From positions 4,102,001-4,166,000 of the forward strand of contig NC_059545.1 in the NCBI RefSeq assembly GCF_905220415.1: 64,000 nucleotides of DNA, in the 5' to 3' direction. Positions within the stretch are counted from its first letter, which is position 1; the number at the start of each line of letters is the position of its first letter. The notes under the pieces are model-generated. The model saw nothing but the letters and a program-made list of their open reading frames with translations, was not told the origin of the DNA and did not search any database. A program made the translations under genes and the position numbers. Shown one piece after another: positions 38,478 through 49,448 of the stretch. Source of the stretch: Colias croceus (taxonomy: Eukaryota; Arthropoda; Insecta; Lepidoptera; Pieridae).

Positions 38478-41351
38478 TTACGCGACAACCCTCCATGGGT
38501 TTTTATCGTCCATATATTCCTGAATACTGTAGTACGCTCTCTGAACTAATACATTTTTTATATAAGTTTTAAATTTAGAACTACTAAACTCTTTAATATT
38601 GTGAGGAATTCTATTGTAAAAGCGTATACCTTGACCCATAAATGAATTTTTAACTTTAGCTAATCGGAAAAATGGCATTTCAATTCTATTCCTGTTCCTT
38701 GTGCCATAATCGTGTCTATCTCCTACTCTTGTGTGTAAGTCGGAGCTTTTGTGTACATGCAAAATATTATTAAATATATACTGTGATGGTACAGTAAGGA
38801 TACCAGTATTCTTAAAATGATCTCTTAGTGAATCCCGAGCACGTAAATTATATATAGAGCGAATGGCTCTTTTCTGTAAGATAAATATAGTTTCTATATC
38901 TGCAGCCCTGCCCCACAGTAGAATTCCATAGGACATAATGCTATGAAAGTAGCTGAAATAAACCAGTCTAGCCGTATCTTCATCGGTGAGTTGCCTTATT
39001 TTTCGGACTGCATATGCAGCTGAACTGAGCTTACCTGCAGCGGTGTTGACATGGGCTCCCCACTGTAGTTTCTCGTCCAATGTTAACCCTAGAAATACAG
39101 TAGACTCAGTAGGATGCAATACCTCCCCGTTCAAGGTAATATCTCTGTTCAACTTTTTTACGTTAGGAAGTAGAAATTCAACACAAGTGGTTTTTTTGGC
39201 ATTTAATAATAAATTATTGGCATTAAACCATTCAGATATGTGTAAAAGAGCACTGTTCACTTCGTCAACATTTGGGTCATGCCTATCCACATTAAAAATT
39301 AATGAGGTATCATCTGCAAACAGAACTATTTCACACCTATCCTGCAAATAATAGGGAAGATCATTGATATATACCAAGAACAAGAAGGGACCTAAAATTG
39401 ACCCCTGTGGAACACCAATGTTAATTGACGCACCGCTAGAACGTTCTCCATTAACAACTACAGTCTGTATCCTATCATGCAGGTATGACGCTATGAGGTT
39501 CTGTGCTTTTCCTTTAATTCCATAGTGATTAAGTTTACGTAACAAAGTACAATGTTCAACGCAGTCAAATGCCTTGGAGAGGTCACAAAATATCCCCAGA
39601 GCATTTTTTGAGTTTTCCCATGCTTTATATATATGTGTTAGAAGTGCAACCCCAGCATCTGTGGTTGAGCGCCCCTTTGTGAAACCAAACTGTTTGGTGT
39701 GCAGTAAATCATTAGATGCAAAATGACTACTCAGTTGGTTTAATATTAACTTCTCGAATACCTTACTTAATGTAGGTAAAATAGAGATAGGTCTATAATT
39801 GTTACAGTCTTCTTGATCGCCCTTCTTAAATAGAGGTATAACTTTACTAAGCTTTAGTAAATTAGGAAATGTACCATAGTCACAACACTTATTAAATATA
39901 AAAGCTAAATTTTTCGCAATATTTTCTATGATATTATTAACTAAATTTACGGACATTCCCCAAAGATCACAAGTATTTTTTAGATTAAGCGTCTTAAAGG
40001 CAGTAACAATATCACTAGCAGTTACGTGTCGTAATTCAAATAATGTACTGCACCCCGCAACATGGTCCCTCAAAAAGGTTTCTGCAAGTGCTGAAGACGA
40101 ATTTAAACTATTAGTAATAGTAACAGGGACACTACTGAAGAATTCTTCAAAAGCAAGAGCAACATCAGCACTTTTGTCAATAACCCTGTCATTATTTACA
40201 AGTTTTATAGTATTACTTGATTTGCTTTTACCCATTTCACCATTAATAATAGACCAAACTGTTTTAACTTTATTATCCGATTCGTGTATTTTATCTCTGA
40301 TATACAATCGCTTCGCAGTAAAACAAACAATTTTAAAAGTTTTTGAGTAATTTCTAACATAACTAAGAAAAGATGGGTCTTTATTATATTGCTTCATACC
40401 ATATAACTCATAAAGAACGATCCTACACCTATGTATGCTAGGTGTCGCCCATTTACTAAATGGTAAATCCTTGGTAATATTTAAAGATTTAACTTTAAAT
40501 ATTTTTTCAAATTCATTATGAACTAAATTGAAAAGATTTTTAAACATTTCACAAGGATTATTATTACAGGATTGATCATTCAGTACGGGCAGGTTTTTAT
40601 TAATATTATCTCTAAATTTATTAATGCCTTTTTTACTAATAGGCCTAACATTAATTCTTTTAAATTCAGGTAAGCAATCCCATTCAAAAACTACTTTCTG
40701 GCCACAATGATCCGAAGTGAGTGTATTGAGAATATTTTTCTCTAAACAGAAGCAGTCGCAGTATATATTATCAATACAGGTTGCAGAAGTAGGTGTAATT
40801 CGTGTGGGTTCATTAAAAAGTTTATACAGATTAAATGACTGAAACAAATTAACAATTCGTGAAGCCGTTTGTGTTTGTAAAAGTATATCAATATTAAAAT
40901 CACCACATACTATAACTTTTTTTTTACTCCTACTTAAACGCTTTAATATTTCTTCCATGACTGTCTCAAACATATTATAGTCACTGGAAGGGGGTCTATA
41001 AACGCAAACAATAATGTAACGCTCCAGTTCAACACAGGACAGTTCAATGGTCCGTTCTACAGAAAGACTAACAATGTCAGTTCGTTCTTTACATTTTACA
41101 CTATTGTGTACAAAAATAAGAGAACCTCCATGAATAGCATATGTCCTGAAGTATATACTTTTTAATGTATAATTATCAATATTTATTACCAACTGACATT
41201 GTTTAAGCCAATGTTCTGTTACACAAAAAACCTTAATTCTATTATGATTTAAAAATAATTCTATTTCTAATAATTTGCTAGCCAAGCCTTGAATGTTTTG
41301 ATGTACAATAGAAAAAGTCTGCTTAGCTGTTGTCTTATATACTAGTTTAAA
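38478..41351 (-). CDS. LINE ORF2: endonuclease and reverse transcriptase
   Basis: 957 codons if entered by -1 frameshift at the heptamer 41351-41345. There is no ATG in this frame between the upstream TAA (41360-41358) and the start of the endonuclease domain (FSIVHQNIQGLASK). The endonuclease is intact in outline: TEHW, YRPP, GDFNID, PTRITPTSATCIDN and SDH. Reverse-transcriptase blocks include FKKGDQEDCNNYRPIS, GFTKGRSTTDA, DLSKAFDCVEH, GVPQGSILGP and catalytic FADD at about residues 678-681. It ends NPWRVVA, common for this group. It nicks target DNA and copies the element RNA (family knowledge). Confidence 0.85.
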   Translation of the reverse strand, partial: FKLVYKTTAKQTFSIVHQNIQGLASKLLEIELFLNHNRIKVFCVTEHWLKQCQLVINIDNYTLKSIYFRTYAIHGGSLIFVHNSVKCKERTDIVSLSVERTIELSCVELERYIIVCVYRPPSSDYNMFETVMEEILKRLSRSKKKVIVCGDFNIDILLQTQTASRIVNLFQSFNLYKLFNEPTRITPTSATCIDNIYCDCFCLEKNILNTLTSDHCGQKVVFEWDCLPEFKRINVRPISKKGINKFRDNINKNLPVLNDQSCNNNPCEMFKNLFNLVHNEFEKIFKVKSLNITKDLPFSKWATPSIHRCRIVLYELYGMKQYNKDPSFLSYVRNYSKTFKIVCFTAKRLYIRDKIHESDNKVKTVWSIINGEMGKSKSSNTIKLVNNDRVIDKSADVALAFEEFFSSVPVTITNSLNSSSALAETFLRDHVAGCSTLFELRHVTASDIVTAFKTLNLKNTCDLWGMSVNLVNNIIENIAKNLAFIFNKCCDYGTFPNLLKLSKVIPLFKKGDQEDCNNYRPISILPTLSKVFEKLILNQLSSHFASNDLLHTKQFGFTKGRSTTDAGVALLTHIYKAWENSKNALGIFCDLSKAFDCVEHCTLLRKLNHYGIKGKAQNLIASYLHDRIQTVVVNGERSSGASINIGVPQGSILGPFLFLVYINDLPYYLQDRCEIVLFADDTSLIFNVDRHDPNVDEVNSALLHISEWFNANNLLLNAKKTTCVEFLLPNVKKLNRDITLNGEVLHPTESTVFLGLTLDEKLQWGAHVNTAAGKLSSAAYAVRKIRQLTDEDTARLVYFSYFHSIMSYGILLWGRAADIETIFILQKRAIRSIYNLRARDSLRDHFKNTGILTVPSQYIFNNILHVHKSSDLHTRVGDRHDYGTRNRNRIEMPFFRLAKVKNSFMGQGIRFYNRIPHNIKEFSSSKFKTYIKNVLVQRAYYSIQEYMDDKNPWRVVA

Positions 41352-42850
41352 TCTAGCTTAGGGCTAGATTTTCTGTCAACACAAGGTTGGTGTATATAAT
41401 TATTATTACTACTACATAAAATTATAGTAGATCCAGGGTCTGATAACAAACATGTACCAGACTGGTTAATATTATATGCTATTAACATAGCAAGTTCTCG
41501 CTTATATCTAGATGGCAGATACACTGTATTCTTTGTCAAAGTAAAAGATTTAATACACAAATTAATGTCAAAGTAAAGAAATGCATCACGATGATGATTT
41601 GTTACATTATACAATTTTAAATTCATATTATGAATTAATCTATTTTGTTCTTGTGTCAAACCAGGTAGGTACGGCAATGTACACAACATAAATTTACATT
41701 TAGTCTGACTACTAATTTCCAACATTTTTTGAAATCCTACATCAATATCCTTATTTTTTATATTTAAACTATCTCCATATAGTATAATTACAATATTATT
41801 CTTATTAAAGCTAAAATGATCAAGTGATTTGATTATATAATTAAATGAACTGTTAGGAGTGCAAATATTAGTGACTTTAAGCCCTAAATTGTTGAGCATA
41901 GCGCCAAAACCCTGACCAATACTATCTGACAACACAATAATTTCCTGCTCGGAAAGGTGTTTAGTTTTACTAGTTGAAATTGTTGTCACGGGTTTAACAC
42001 TATGTATGTCTGTGCAGTCAAGCTTATGGGGCGACGTTTGCTCATTGTCACTTTTTGAACACTGACATACATATTTATTGGTCAGCGACTCAAAGCGATC
42101 CATATTTTCATTACTCAACTTAATTAAGTCATCTGCCTGTTGTATATGCTCGTTTATTTGCATTTGGGCAGCAGAATACTTCTGGTTGACATCATTTAAC
42201 ATTTGACTTAAAGAGTCTATCTTCTCCTTTAATTCATTTGTTTCTACATCATACAAGATTTTATAATATTCTAGATCCCTATGATATTTGTCTAACTCTT
42301 GAACCAGATTTTTATTGACTTTCTCTAATTGAACTACATTTTTAAAAGAACTCTTTCTAACAATTGATTGGGTACGCTTGATAAACTTACTTAATCTAAG
42401 GTATTTTTTCAACTTCTTATGTGAAGAGAAATTGATTTTTTTAAAGTTTACAGAGCCACTTAACTGTCCACATTCAACTAATTCATCATGAAGACTACTT
42501 GGTGTGTTGCATTGCCGCTTGGGATTGTCCTCTTGCACTTCCATTAGGCTACATTCCAACTTAGCGATACGGCTAAGAGCCATCTCATGGTCACTAGAGC
42601 ACTGCTGGAAGCTGTCCACAATGTCTTGGAGGGCTTTGCACTTGTCTTCACTATAAATGTATTTCATGTGTAGTTCTGCCAGCTCGGCCTTTAGAAGAGA
42701 GTTCTTTTTAATTATTTCTTGAATCTCTAATTCACTTTCATCCCGCTCTTGTATGAGTTTTTCACATAAAGATTGTGATGTTTTCAAATCATGGAGTGTA
42801 GCTTTTAATTTATTCTCCATGTCCTTAGCTACTGCCTTGCGGGTCAGCAT
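41342..42850 (-). CDS. LINE ORF1: coiled-coil and SGNH/esterase-like protein
   Basis: 502 aa from the ATG of MLTRKAVAKDMENKLK. The frame is open further upstream to 43030, but that part reads like 5' UTR. The N-terminal half is charged heptad-rich sequence (coiled coil, about 1-280). The C-terminal part has an SGNH-like block EIIVLSDSIGQGFG, then ILYGDS and KFMLCTLPYLPG, like the esterase domain of CR1 ORF1 proteins. Probably an RNA-binding/trimerising chaperone. It stops with TAG at 41344-41342, directly after the heptamer TTTAAAC. Confidence 0.75.
   Translation of the reverse strand: MLTRKAVAKDMENKLKATLHDLKTSQSLCEKLIQERDESELEIQEIIKKNSLLKAELAELHMKYIYSEDKCKALQDIVDSFQQCSSDHEMALSRIAKLECSLMEVQEDNPKRQCNTPSSLHDELVECGQLSGSVNFKKINFSSHKKLKKYLRLSKFIKRTQSIVRKSSFKNVVQLEKVNKNLVQELDKYHRDLEYYKILYDVETNELKEKIDSLSQMLNDVNQKYSAAQMQINEHIQQADDLIKLSNENMDRFESLTNKYVCQCSKSDNEQTSPHKLDCTDIHSVKPVTTISTSKTKHLSEQEIIVLSDSIGQGFGAMLNNLGLKVTNICTPNSSFNYIIKSLDHFSFNKNNIVIILYGDSLNIKNKDIDVGFQKMLEISSQTKCKFMLCTLPYLPGLTQEQNRLIHNMNLKLYNVTNHHRDAFLYFDINLCIKSFTLTKNTVYLPSRYKRELAMLIAYNINQSGTCLLSDPGSTIILCSSNNNYIHQPCVDRKSSPKLDLN
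41345..41351 (-). promoter_or_regulatory. Candidate -1 ribosomal frameshift site (U UUA AAC)
   Basis: On the minus strand the ORF1 codons read GAT TTA AAC TAG. The heptamer T TTA AAC is a classical -1 slippery sequence in exactly the right phase, and the ORF1 stop follows it immediately. Slipping back one base gives TTT AAA CTA GTA, which opens ORF2. Whether a stimulatory structure follows cannot be judged by eye. Confidence 0.6.
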
Positions 42851-43430
42851 ATTGTATTTTGTAGTTGCTGAAACAGATGAAAGAAAATGTATGAGATAAT
42901 TATATTTGAATACTATTATGGTAGTACTGAATGTTGATAAGTGATTAACGGTATGATGTAGTAAAGAGTAAAGAATAATATTGTCTGGGGCGATAAGTTT
43001 TTGTCTTCTAAATTGCTTCCAACTTGTCAAGCAAAGTGAGACGGTAACTTTTGTGCCAATGTATTTATTGTGACGTAGCTCATTAAATATGAGCGGTGTT
43101 GGTAATACAAATGAATATAGGTGTTGTTTATAATTAAATATGAAATTATAAAACTAGTACTCCCCTGGTTTATCGAAGATATTTGAATTGGGATAACCGT
43201 TGACACGTTGACCTCCGCGTTAAAAAGTTAAACGTTGCGTAGATCCCATAGAAGGTGTGTTTCACAATAATTTTCACTTGTACATCAATGTAATGGTTAA
43301 TAATTAATAATATTTTCTATTTAAGCACTCTATACAATTAGTTTTAAATAATTTTATATTTTAAAATCTAACAGCTGATGTTAACTTTGCTGTTGACACC
43401 TGTCCTAAAATTAAGCTAAAATTAAAAACT

Positions 43431-43638
43431 TAGGTACATATTTCTTTTAATACAAACAACTAAATGGTGTTTTCTAATTACCTATATTAGCATTAAATAA
43501 TAAAATTTTCTCCTTCAAATAATATGGTAAGATAGGATTAATAAAACGTTATTGTAATATTATGTAAGTAGAGCTGAAACATTTATTGTGGGAATTCTAA
43601 GTAAATATTTATTATATTCTTATGAATCAGACTACAAG
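43431..43638. other. Short gap between the LINE and the P-like element
   Basis: AT-rich, no gene recognised. It may include undetected 5' LINE sequence. Confidence 0.4.
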
Positions 43639-45661
43639 CATTGAGATAATATTAATATGGAGACGATACCGCCTACATCACATATGTTCCACTCAACATA
43701 CGTCATGTGGCGTAACTGCACTCAGTCGCTTGCTCGCTCATTGGCGCGAACGTCACGCTCATTTTTTATTTGTTTTAAAGTGAAACGCATCAAATATGCC
43801 TACGTGTGTGTTACGATATTGCATAAATAATACAAAGAATACGGAAAAGTGCAAAGGAATAACTTTTCATCAGTAAGTAACTAGATAATAATTTTTAAAA
43901 CTTAGTTAGAGCAAAATTTTTGGCGGGCGACATTTTGTCATAGATTAAAAATTTAAGATATGATATTGGGCATGAAATAAGTGTTGTTAGTAATATTTGC
44001 TGGCGTATAATTTTATAGTATAAAATAATAATTTTACATATTTAGAAAAGCATAGACTGGTTGTTAATTGAAAAAAGGTGAAATCATGAAATATGAAAAT
44101 CAATTACTCAATCACCAATTTTTTTTTGTTAATTGATTTTAATCATGTTTTTTATTGATATTGTATAAGCTACTGACTTGAACGTGTAATTGAATTATTA
44201 TTTATTTATCTGCACTAATATTGTAAAGAGGAAAACTTTGTTTGTTTGTTTGATTGTAATTAATAGGCTCATAAACTACTGGACCGATTTTGATGAAAAG
44301 AGAATGCCCATTTTTGGTACTGGTTTTTCTCATGCATCAAGACAACAATACTATTAAAAAAAATCTCGGCAATTTAGAGGCCTCCTTACCATCGGAAAAT
44401 ATATTTTGAACAGGGAATGTTTTGTAAAATCTAATAAGATATGTAATTGTTTAGATCCGTTATTATAGATTTAGTGTCCATTACCGGTTACCACGGTAAC
44501 CAAGCGGTAACTTATTACATTTACTATGGTAAATAGCTAAATGTATTAATATCGATTATTGTTTTCATTGAATTACAAAAAAAATCAATTAACATAAAAT
44601 CACTCTTTAAGGTAGGTATTGTTTATACACTGTAGGTTGTTTTAACAAAGATAGTGAAGTAAAATAATATAAATATGTATATATAAAAAAAATATTATTA
44701 TGACATAGCTTGGTAGGTAACCAGTTATTTCTTATTTGTTTCTTTCTTCGAATATGTAGTGAAAAAATGATTCAAACAACAACAGCAACAACAACATGTA
44801 AACCGAATAAAAACTCAATTGGCATTTTTTAAGTATATATTTAGGTTTTCTTGAAATCCGTCCCGGAAGATTTCTGGTGCCTACCTACACTAGCCGATGA
44901 ACAGATAGACTTTGTCTGAAAGCATAAGCTCTACGCATAGATTAAATATGTTAATCGAAAAATAACCTTTGGACGATAAAATGTTACCTAAATCACACAT
45001 AAACCTAACTAAATCGGGGTTATTTAAGTTTTGAGGTTATTTCACATTTTCTCAATATCTTGAAAACCCCTGTTTTTATCACAAAAAAATCAATTGGTAA
45101 AAATCTTTTGAATATCGAAGAACCCTCCAAAACCACTCTGGCATTGACGCAACACTGTACTGTGGTCCATACTTTCATGGGCATTCTCCTTTGGCACAGA
45201 CAATCTTAAGACCCTGAGAAAGAACATAGGCTACTTTTTATTGCGAAATATGTGCCACGGGCGAAGCCGGGGCGGACCTCTAGTTCAGATAAGTAATTAA
45301 TATTTTTTCTATTCAAGGTTTCCATGTCTGGGCCGTGAAGAAAGGGAAAAATTATTTTTTTTTCTAAAAAAAGGCTCAATTTGTAAGGAATAAAACTTCC
45401 CATAGCCCTGACTGAACCTAAAACACGAAAAAAATTAAATTATTCCATATGACGGCACTATTTACATCATCCTATATTATATGCCAGATATTGTTAGCCC
45501 CGCGTAGTAAAGTCAGTTTATACCTAAAATAAATATTAAGTAAGTACAAAGACATCGCATAATCTATGACTGTCTAGCCGTCATTCGCGCGCCCCGCGCC
45601 GCCTCGCTTGGCGCACAGATTTTGTTCGTGGTGTCTGCTCCATATTAATATTATCTCAATG
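43639..45661 (+). mobile_element. P-element-like DNA transposon, 2,023 bp
   Basis: The ends are perfect 24-bp inverted repeats starting cattgagataatattaata (43639-43662 and 45638-45661), with imperfect matching beyond. They are flanked by a perfect 8-bp direct repeat actacaag (43631-43638 and 45662-45669). CA/TG termini, ~30-bp TIRs and 8-bp duplications fit the P superfamily. A THAP-type first exon lies near the left end. The rest of a transposase is not found, so the copy is internally replaced or deleted. Pieces of a SINE-like repeat (44207-44299 and 45203-45283) lie ~900 bp apart inside, suggesting a later nested insertion. Confidence 0.82.
43796..43872 (+). CDS. THAP-domain first exon of a P-like transposase (partial)
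   Basis: ATG opens MPTCVLRYC followed by CKGITFH, then a strong donor gtaagt at 43873. Cys spacing at the start and the IxFH motif match the N-terminal half of the C2CH THAP zinc finger used by P-type transposases to bind their ends. Only 25 complete codons; the partner exons with the second half of the finger and the catalytic core are not recognised. It could be a remnant or an exon of a domesticated gene. Confidence 0.6.
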
Positions 45662-45669
45662 ACTACAAG

Positions 45670-46835
45670 TTTCCTTTTCGCAATAAATTCATTGTATGAT
45701 GTGGTTCAGAATTTTATAAGAACCGAGCAAATGAAGGATAGAACTTATTAAATAATAATATTATCTACTCGTTAGAAATTATAAAATAAAAAGTCGTATC
45801 AGAAGTGATATAATTTATCAGAAATGCTTAAAAAATTGGTCAAATTTTTGGATTTTTATTGGATTCGTGACGTTGCAGCTTCGTGAGGGTGCCGTACAAA
45901 TCAACAGAGCAAGTGGAAAAAAATTAATTGGTCTCCCATACATTTTTGGATAGTGCCAAGCGTTGCTTAATCTCGATTTTTTATCACTAATATCTTGATA
46001 AAGTGATTTATTTATTTTACAAAGAATAGCCAACAATTGTTAAAACTAATTATACACATACAAGGAAAATGCAGTTTAACAAATCAAGTGCAACAATTAA
46101 TTATAGGCTAACACCACATGCCTTTAAAAACGGTTAATTATGATTTAAGAACAAAAAAAAGTGATAGCTACACAAAAAAAACGTTTAACAATTATCAATA
46201 AAATATCTATTTAAAAAATAATGTCAGTCATATTAAAATAAAATCGGAATACAAAATTACAATTGTAGGGATGATGTAGTTATTTGTGATAATACAAATA
46301 CCTACATCATCCCTGTAATTCCAATAATTATTTTATAACGGAACGGACAAAACAAACACACGGAATTCGAAGTAATAACAAGCTGAAAAAAATAACTTAA
46401 CTATAAGGAAAACATTGGTAACTAATATTATAAAGACCACATTCCCATACGAAAATATTAATCCTTTATGTCGATAATCAGATGAAAAATACGACGTAAA
46501 AAAGGCTAAGCAATTATGTCACGGTGATTTGAACAATTGACATTGAATTGCTTGATTCCTCAATCAAGAACCCCTCCTAATATCCTATATTTATTTAATT
46601 AATTAATTTAAGTGCTTTTATCATTGAATTTATCAAGGGCATTTAGAAATTTTTATATTCGATATCGCAAGCTTTTTTTTGAGTTTCCGTCTTGTTTTTC
46701 ACAACAAATCTTATTATTTTTATACTTAACCGTTGGATATGGTTATAATATATTTATTTAGGTAATAAAGGTGAATGCAATACCTACCCAGAGTAAAAAA
46801 TATACATGTCTAACAGCTAATAGGTGGTGGCTAGA
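45670..46835. other. Intergenic sequence with one small hairpin
   Basis: AT-rich, no gene. A 60-bp hairpin at 46261-46320 has arms 'aattgtagggatgatgtag' and 'ctacatcatccctgtaatt' and may be a miniature element. Confidence 0.5.
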
Positions 46836-47168
46836 GCAGTGGTGGCTCAGTGGTGAGACCTCGGACTTCGAATCGATAAGTACGGGGTTCGAGACCAGGC
46901 GAGCACGCAGGAATAAATTGATTTTTCAATTTATCTGCGGACTGCGCATATTGTAACATCACCACCGCTCGAACGGTGAAGGAAAACATCGTGAGGAAAC
47001 CGACACGTCGAAGAATTAAAAAGTTCGACGACATATTGTGTCATCCGCCAACACGCACTTGGCCAGCGTGGTGGATTATGGCGGCCTGTACCCAGTACCC
47101 TCATAGGAGGCCCGTGTCCCGCTCCCAGCAGTGGGAACGTATATTATTTGCTGCTAATGATGATGATA
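46836..47168 (+). mobile_element. tRNA-derived SINE
   Basis: A-box-like 'tggctcagtggtgagacctc' and B-box-like 'ggggttcgagaccagg' lie in the first 60 bp. The body has the typical lepidopteran blocks 'gaaggaaaacatcgtgagga', 'tggtggattatggc' and 'cagcagtgggaacgtat', then a (tgatga)n tail. Probably nearly full length. Confidence 0.8.
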
Positions 47169-47532
47169 ACTAATAGGAAATTAACATTGAAATTAATGAC
47201 AAGATAATATGGATAAGAAATGGATTACAACTTCTTTAATAGGTGCATTGAGAGTAAAATTTCAAGGTCGCGTCATGACAATACCGTCGCGTCATTGAGT
47301 AAGGCGACGATTTTAACTTTTTTGTTATTGTAAATGAAAATTAGACGACAATTATTTATGTAATATTCTTATGATGTGTTAAACTTTAATTATAGTACCT
47401 TATTCCTTATAAGTACCTAACCATTTATATGAAAAAATAAATTTTTAGGTAACTACTTAGCCCAAATGCCTGGCTTGCAATAATTAATGTAGCAAAACTG
47501 TTAATAAGCATGAAATATATAATTTAATTTCT
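47169..47532. other. Intergenic sequence between SINE and Mutator-like element
   Basis: AT-rich and without recognised features. It ends in the 9-bp target copy ttaatttct (47524-47532). Confidence 0.5.
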
Positions 47533-49439
47533 ACCTGTGCAAACTTAGCACCCCATCTATGGAATTTTGGGTCGAAAATGACCTTGATCGTTAGGTCCCC
47601 GTTAGGTCCTTTAAGGTCCCACAATTTTTTCGTTAGGTCCCCTTTAGTTTTTTTTTAATAATTTTTTAAATTTTAGGCATAAAAAAAAGGAAATTTAGCA
47701 CCCCATCCATAGAATTTTGGGTCAAAAATGACCTTAATCGATAGGTCTCCGTTAGGTCCTATAAGGTCCAACAATTTTTTCGTTAGGTCCCCTTTAGTTT
47801 TTTTTTAATATTTTTTTTTTAATTTTAGGTATAAAAAAGTTAGGTTAGGTCCGTATAGGCTCATCATTGAAATTGTTGAATTATTTATTTTATTAAAATT
47901 ATAAAATAATAAAAACCTGCGCATGCGCCTTAGAGCATTAAGGCATGCGCACATCATACATAAACAGCGCGAAATTTAAAATCGTATCGTTTCATTTATT
48001 AAATAAATCTATTGTTCTGAGAGTGCTTATTTATTAAAAACCTATTTTTCAACCTAGACTTAAAATAACTATTAGTGTATTAGTGTCAATCTATGGTGTA
48101 TATATATTTTTTGTAGCGGCCACAGGGCCACACTATCTGGAATGTCATCGCGGCGTTTCTGCGTAGGGTCAATCATCATAATTATGGTAACTTAGGTTAT
48201 AGTTGGAAATAAAGTTTTGATACTTTAATTTATTATTACGAGCTTTGTTTTTTTGAGAGATTAACAACCTCTTCATCTATATAATATTATATATATGTAA
48301 TCTGGTACAGTTATCTGATACAGATAAAAAAAGAACAGCTAGTGAAAGTAAGAAAAAACATAATAAAATACAATTAAATTTTGTTTAATCAATATAATCA
48401 TATTAAATCTAAAAGCCGCGTTCAGCCGCGAATAAAGAATAAGAATCACTATCATTATCTCTGACATCATTAACTCTTCCATGTCTGCAGTTATTCCATC
48501 TTGTTTTTTTTTGTACTGCTCTTCAACATGAATAACATGGTTCGGTCAAAGAATAAATCTCGTCGAGATACTGATTTTGTGTCTTTAAACATTTTGAACG
48601 GACTGATCGTTAATTTTATATTGTTGCTTGAATAGTTTTTAACTTGATTACTGGTATCATCCATGCAAAATAATAATATTAAACAAATCATACCTACTTA
48701 TAATAATGTGCAATGCAATCAAGATGAAAAGCATCAAAATATCAAGTCACACTTAACAATGCATTGAGATATTTCTCGTAAACACTCTTGTTTTTCCTTG
48801 AAAACTACATCTCTTTCAAATTGTTTCATTTTAAATTTATAAATCATAGTTTAAAGTTTTCGTCATGTTTTCAACTCAGTTTTCAAAAATATTTTTTTTT
48901 TAATTTTTTTTTTAGAAATCACTAAAATCCTAAGCTAAAATCGCAGAAAAAAAAATCACTTTGACAAGCTTTGACACATCAACAACTCAGGTTTTAATGA
49001 CAGTCAAGTGTTACCAAATAAATTTTCGAAATAAAAAGCCAGTTTCATCTTTCGGACGTGACTAGTATAGATTTATTTATTGGTTTAAATTTAATAAATG
49101 AAACGATACCAATTTAAATTTCGCATTGTTTATGTATGATGTGCGCATGCCTTAATGCTCTAAGGCGCATGCGCAGGTTTTTATTATTTTATAATTTTAA
49201 TAAAATAAATAATTCAACAATTTCAATGATGAGCCTATACGGACCTAACGGTAAAGAATACGATTTTGATAAAATTTGCCAATTTTGCTATGGATGGGGT
49301 GCTAAAGTGTAACTTTTTTATACCTAAAATTAAAAAAAAAAATATTAAAAAAAACTAAAGGGGACCTAACGAAAAAATTGTGGGACAAGATCATTTTCGA
49401 CCCAAAATTCCATAGATGGGGTGCTAAGTTTGCACTGGT
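47533..49439. mobile_element. Long-TIR Mutator-like (or foldback) element with 9-bp target duplication
   Basis: Termini ACC(T/A)GTGCAAACTTAGCAC are inverted, and the element is flanked by a perfect 9-bp repeat ttaatttct (47524-47532 and 49440-49448). The arms extend inward nearly 500 bp. They share the palindromic block 'gcgcatgcgccttagagcat' and AT-rich sequence reading toward the centre. The left arm has the terminal ~155-bp module ('gttaggtcccctttagtttt') twice; the right arm has it once plus a diverged remnant. The central 1 kb has no recognised transposase (a 66-codon minus frame at 48491-48691 is unassigned). 9-bp duplications and long TIRs point to Mutator. Confidence 0.75.
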
Positions 49440-49448
49440 TTAATTTCT

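Larger units (their letters stand above)
38243..43430 (-). mobile_element. CR1-like LINE retrotransposon with both ORFs open
   Basis: Minus-strand element. ORF1 is at 42850-41342 and ORF2 at 41351-38478, followed by a ~235-bp 3' UTR ending in short repeats of 'tttgagtttgag' at 38243, a CR1-type terminus. The combination of coiled-coil plus SGNH-like ORF1, apurinic endonuclease and reverse transcriptase, with no RNase H, supports the CR1 group. Neither ORF has a premature stop or frameshift, so the copy is probably young. The 5' edge is not visible; 43430 is approximate. Target duplication not identified. Confidence 0.82.

Noticed and set aside
38986..40350. Plus-strand frames of 121 and 140 codons
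   Set aside because: Antisense shadows of LINE ORF2.
46771..47173. Short frames on both strands
   Set aside because: They lie in the tRNA-derived SINE.
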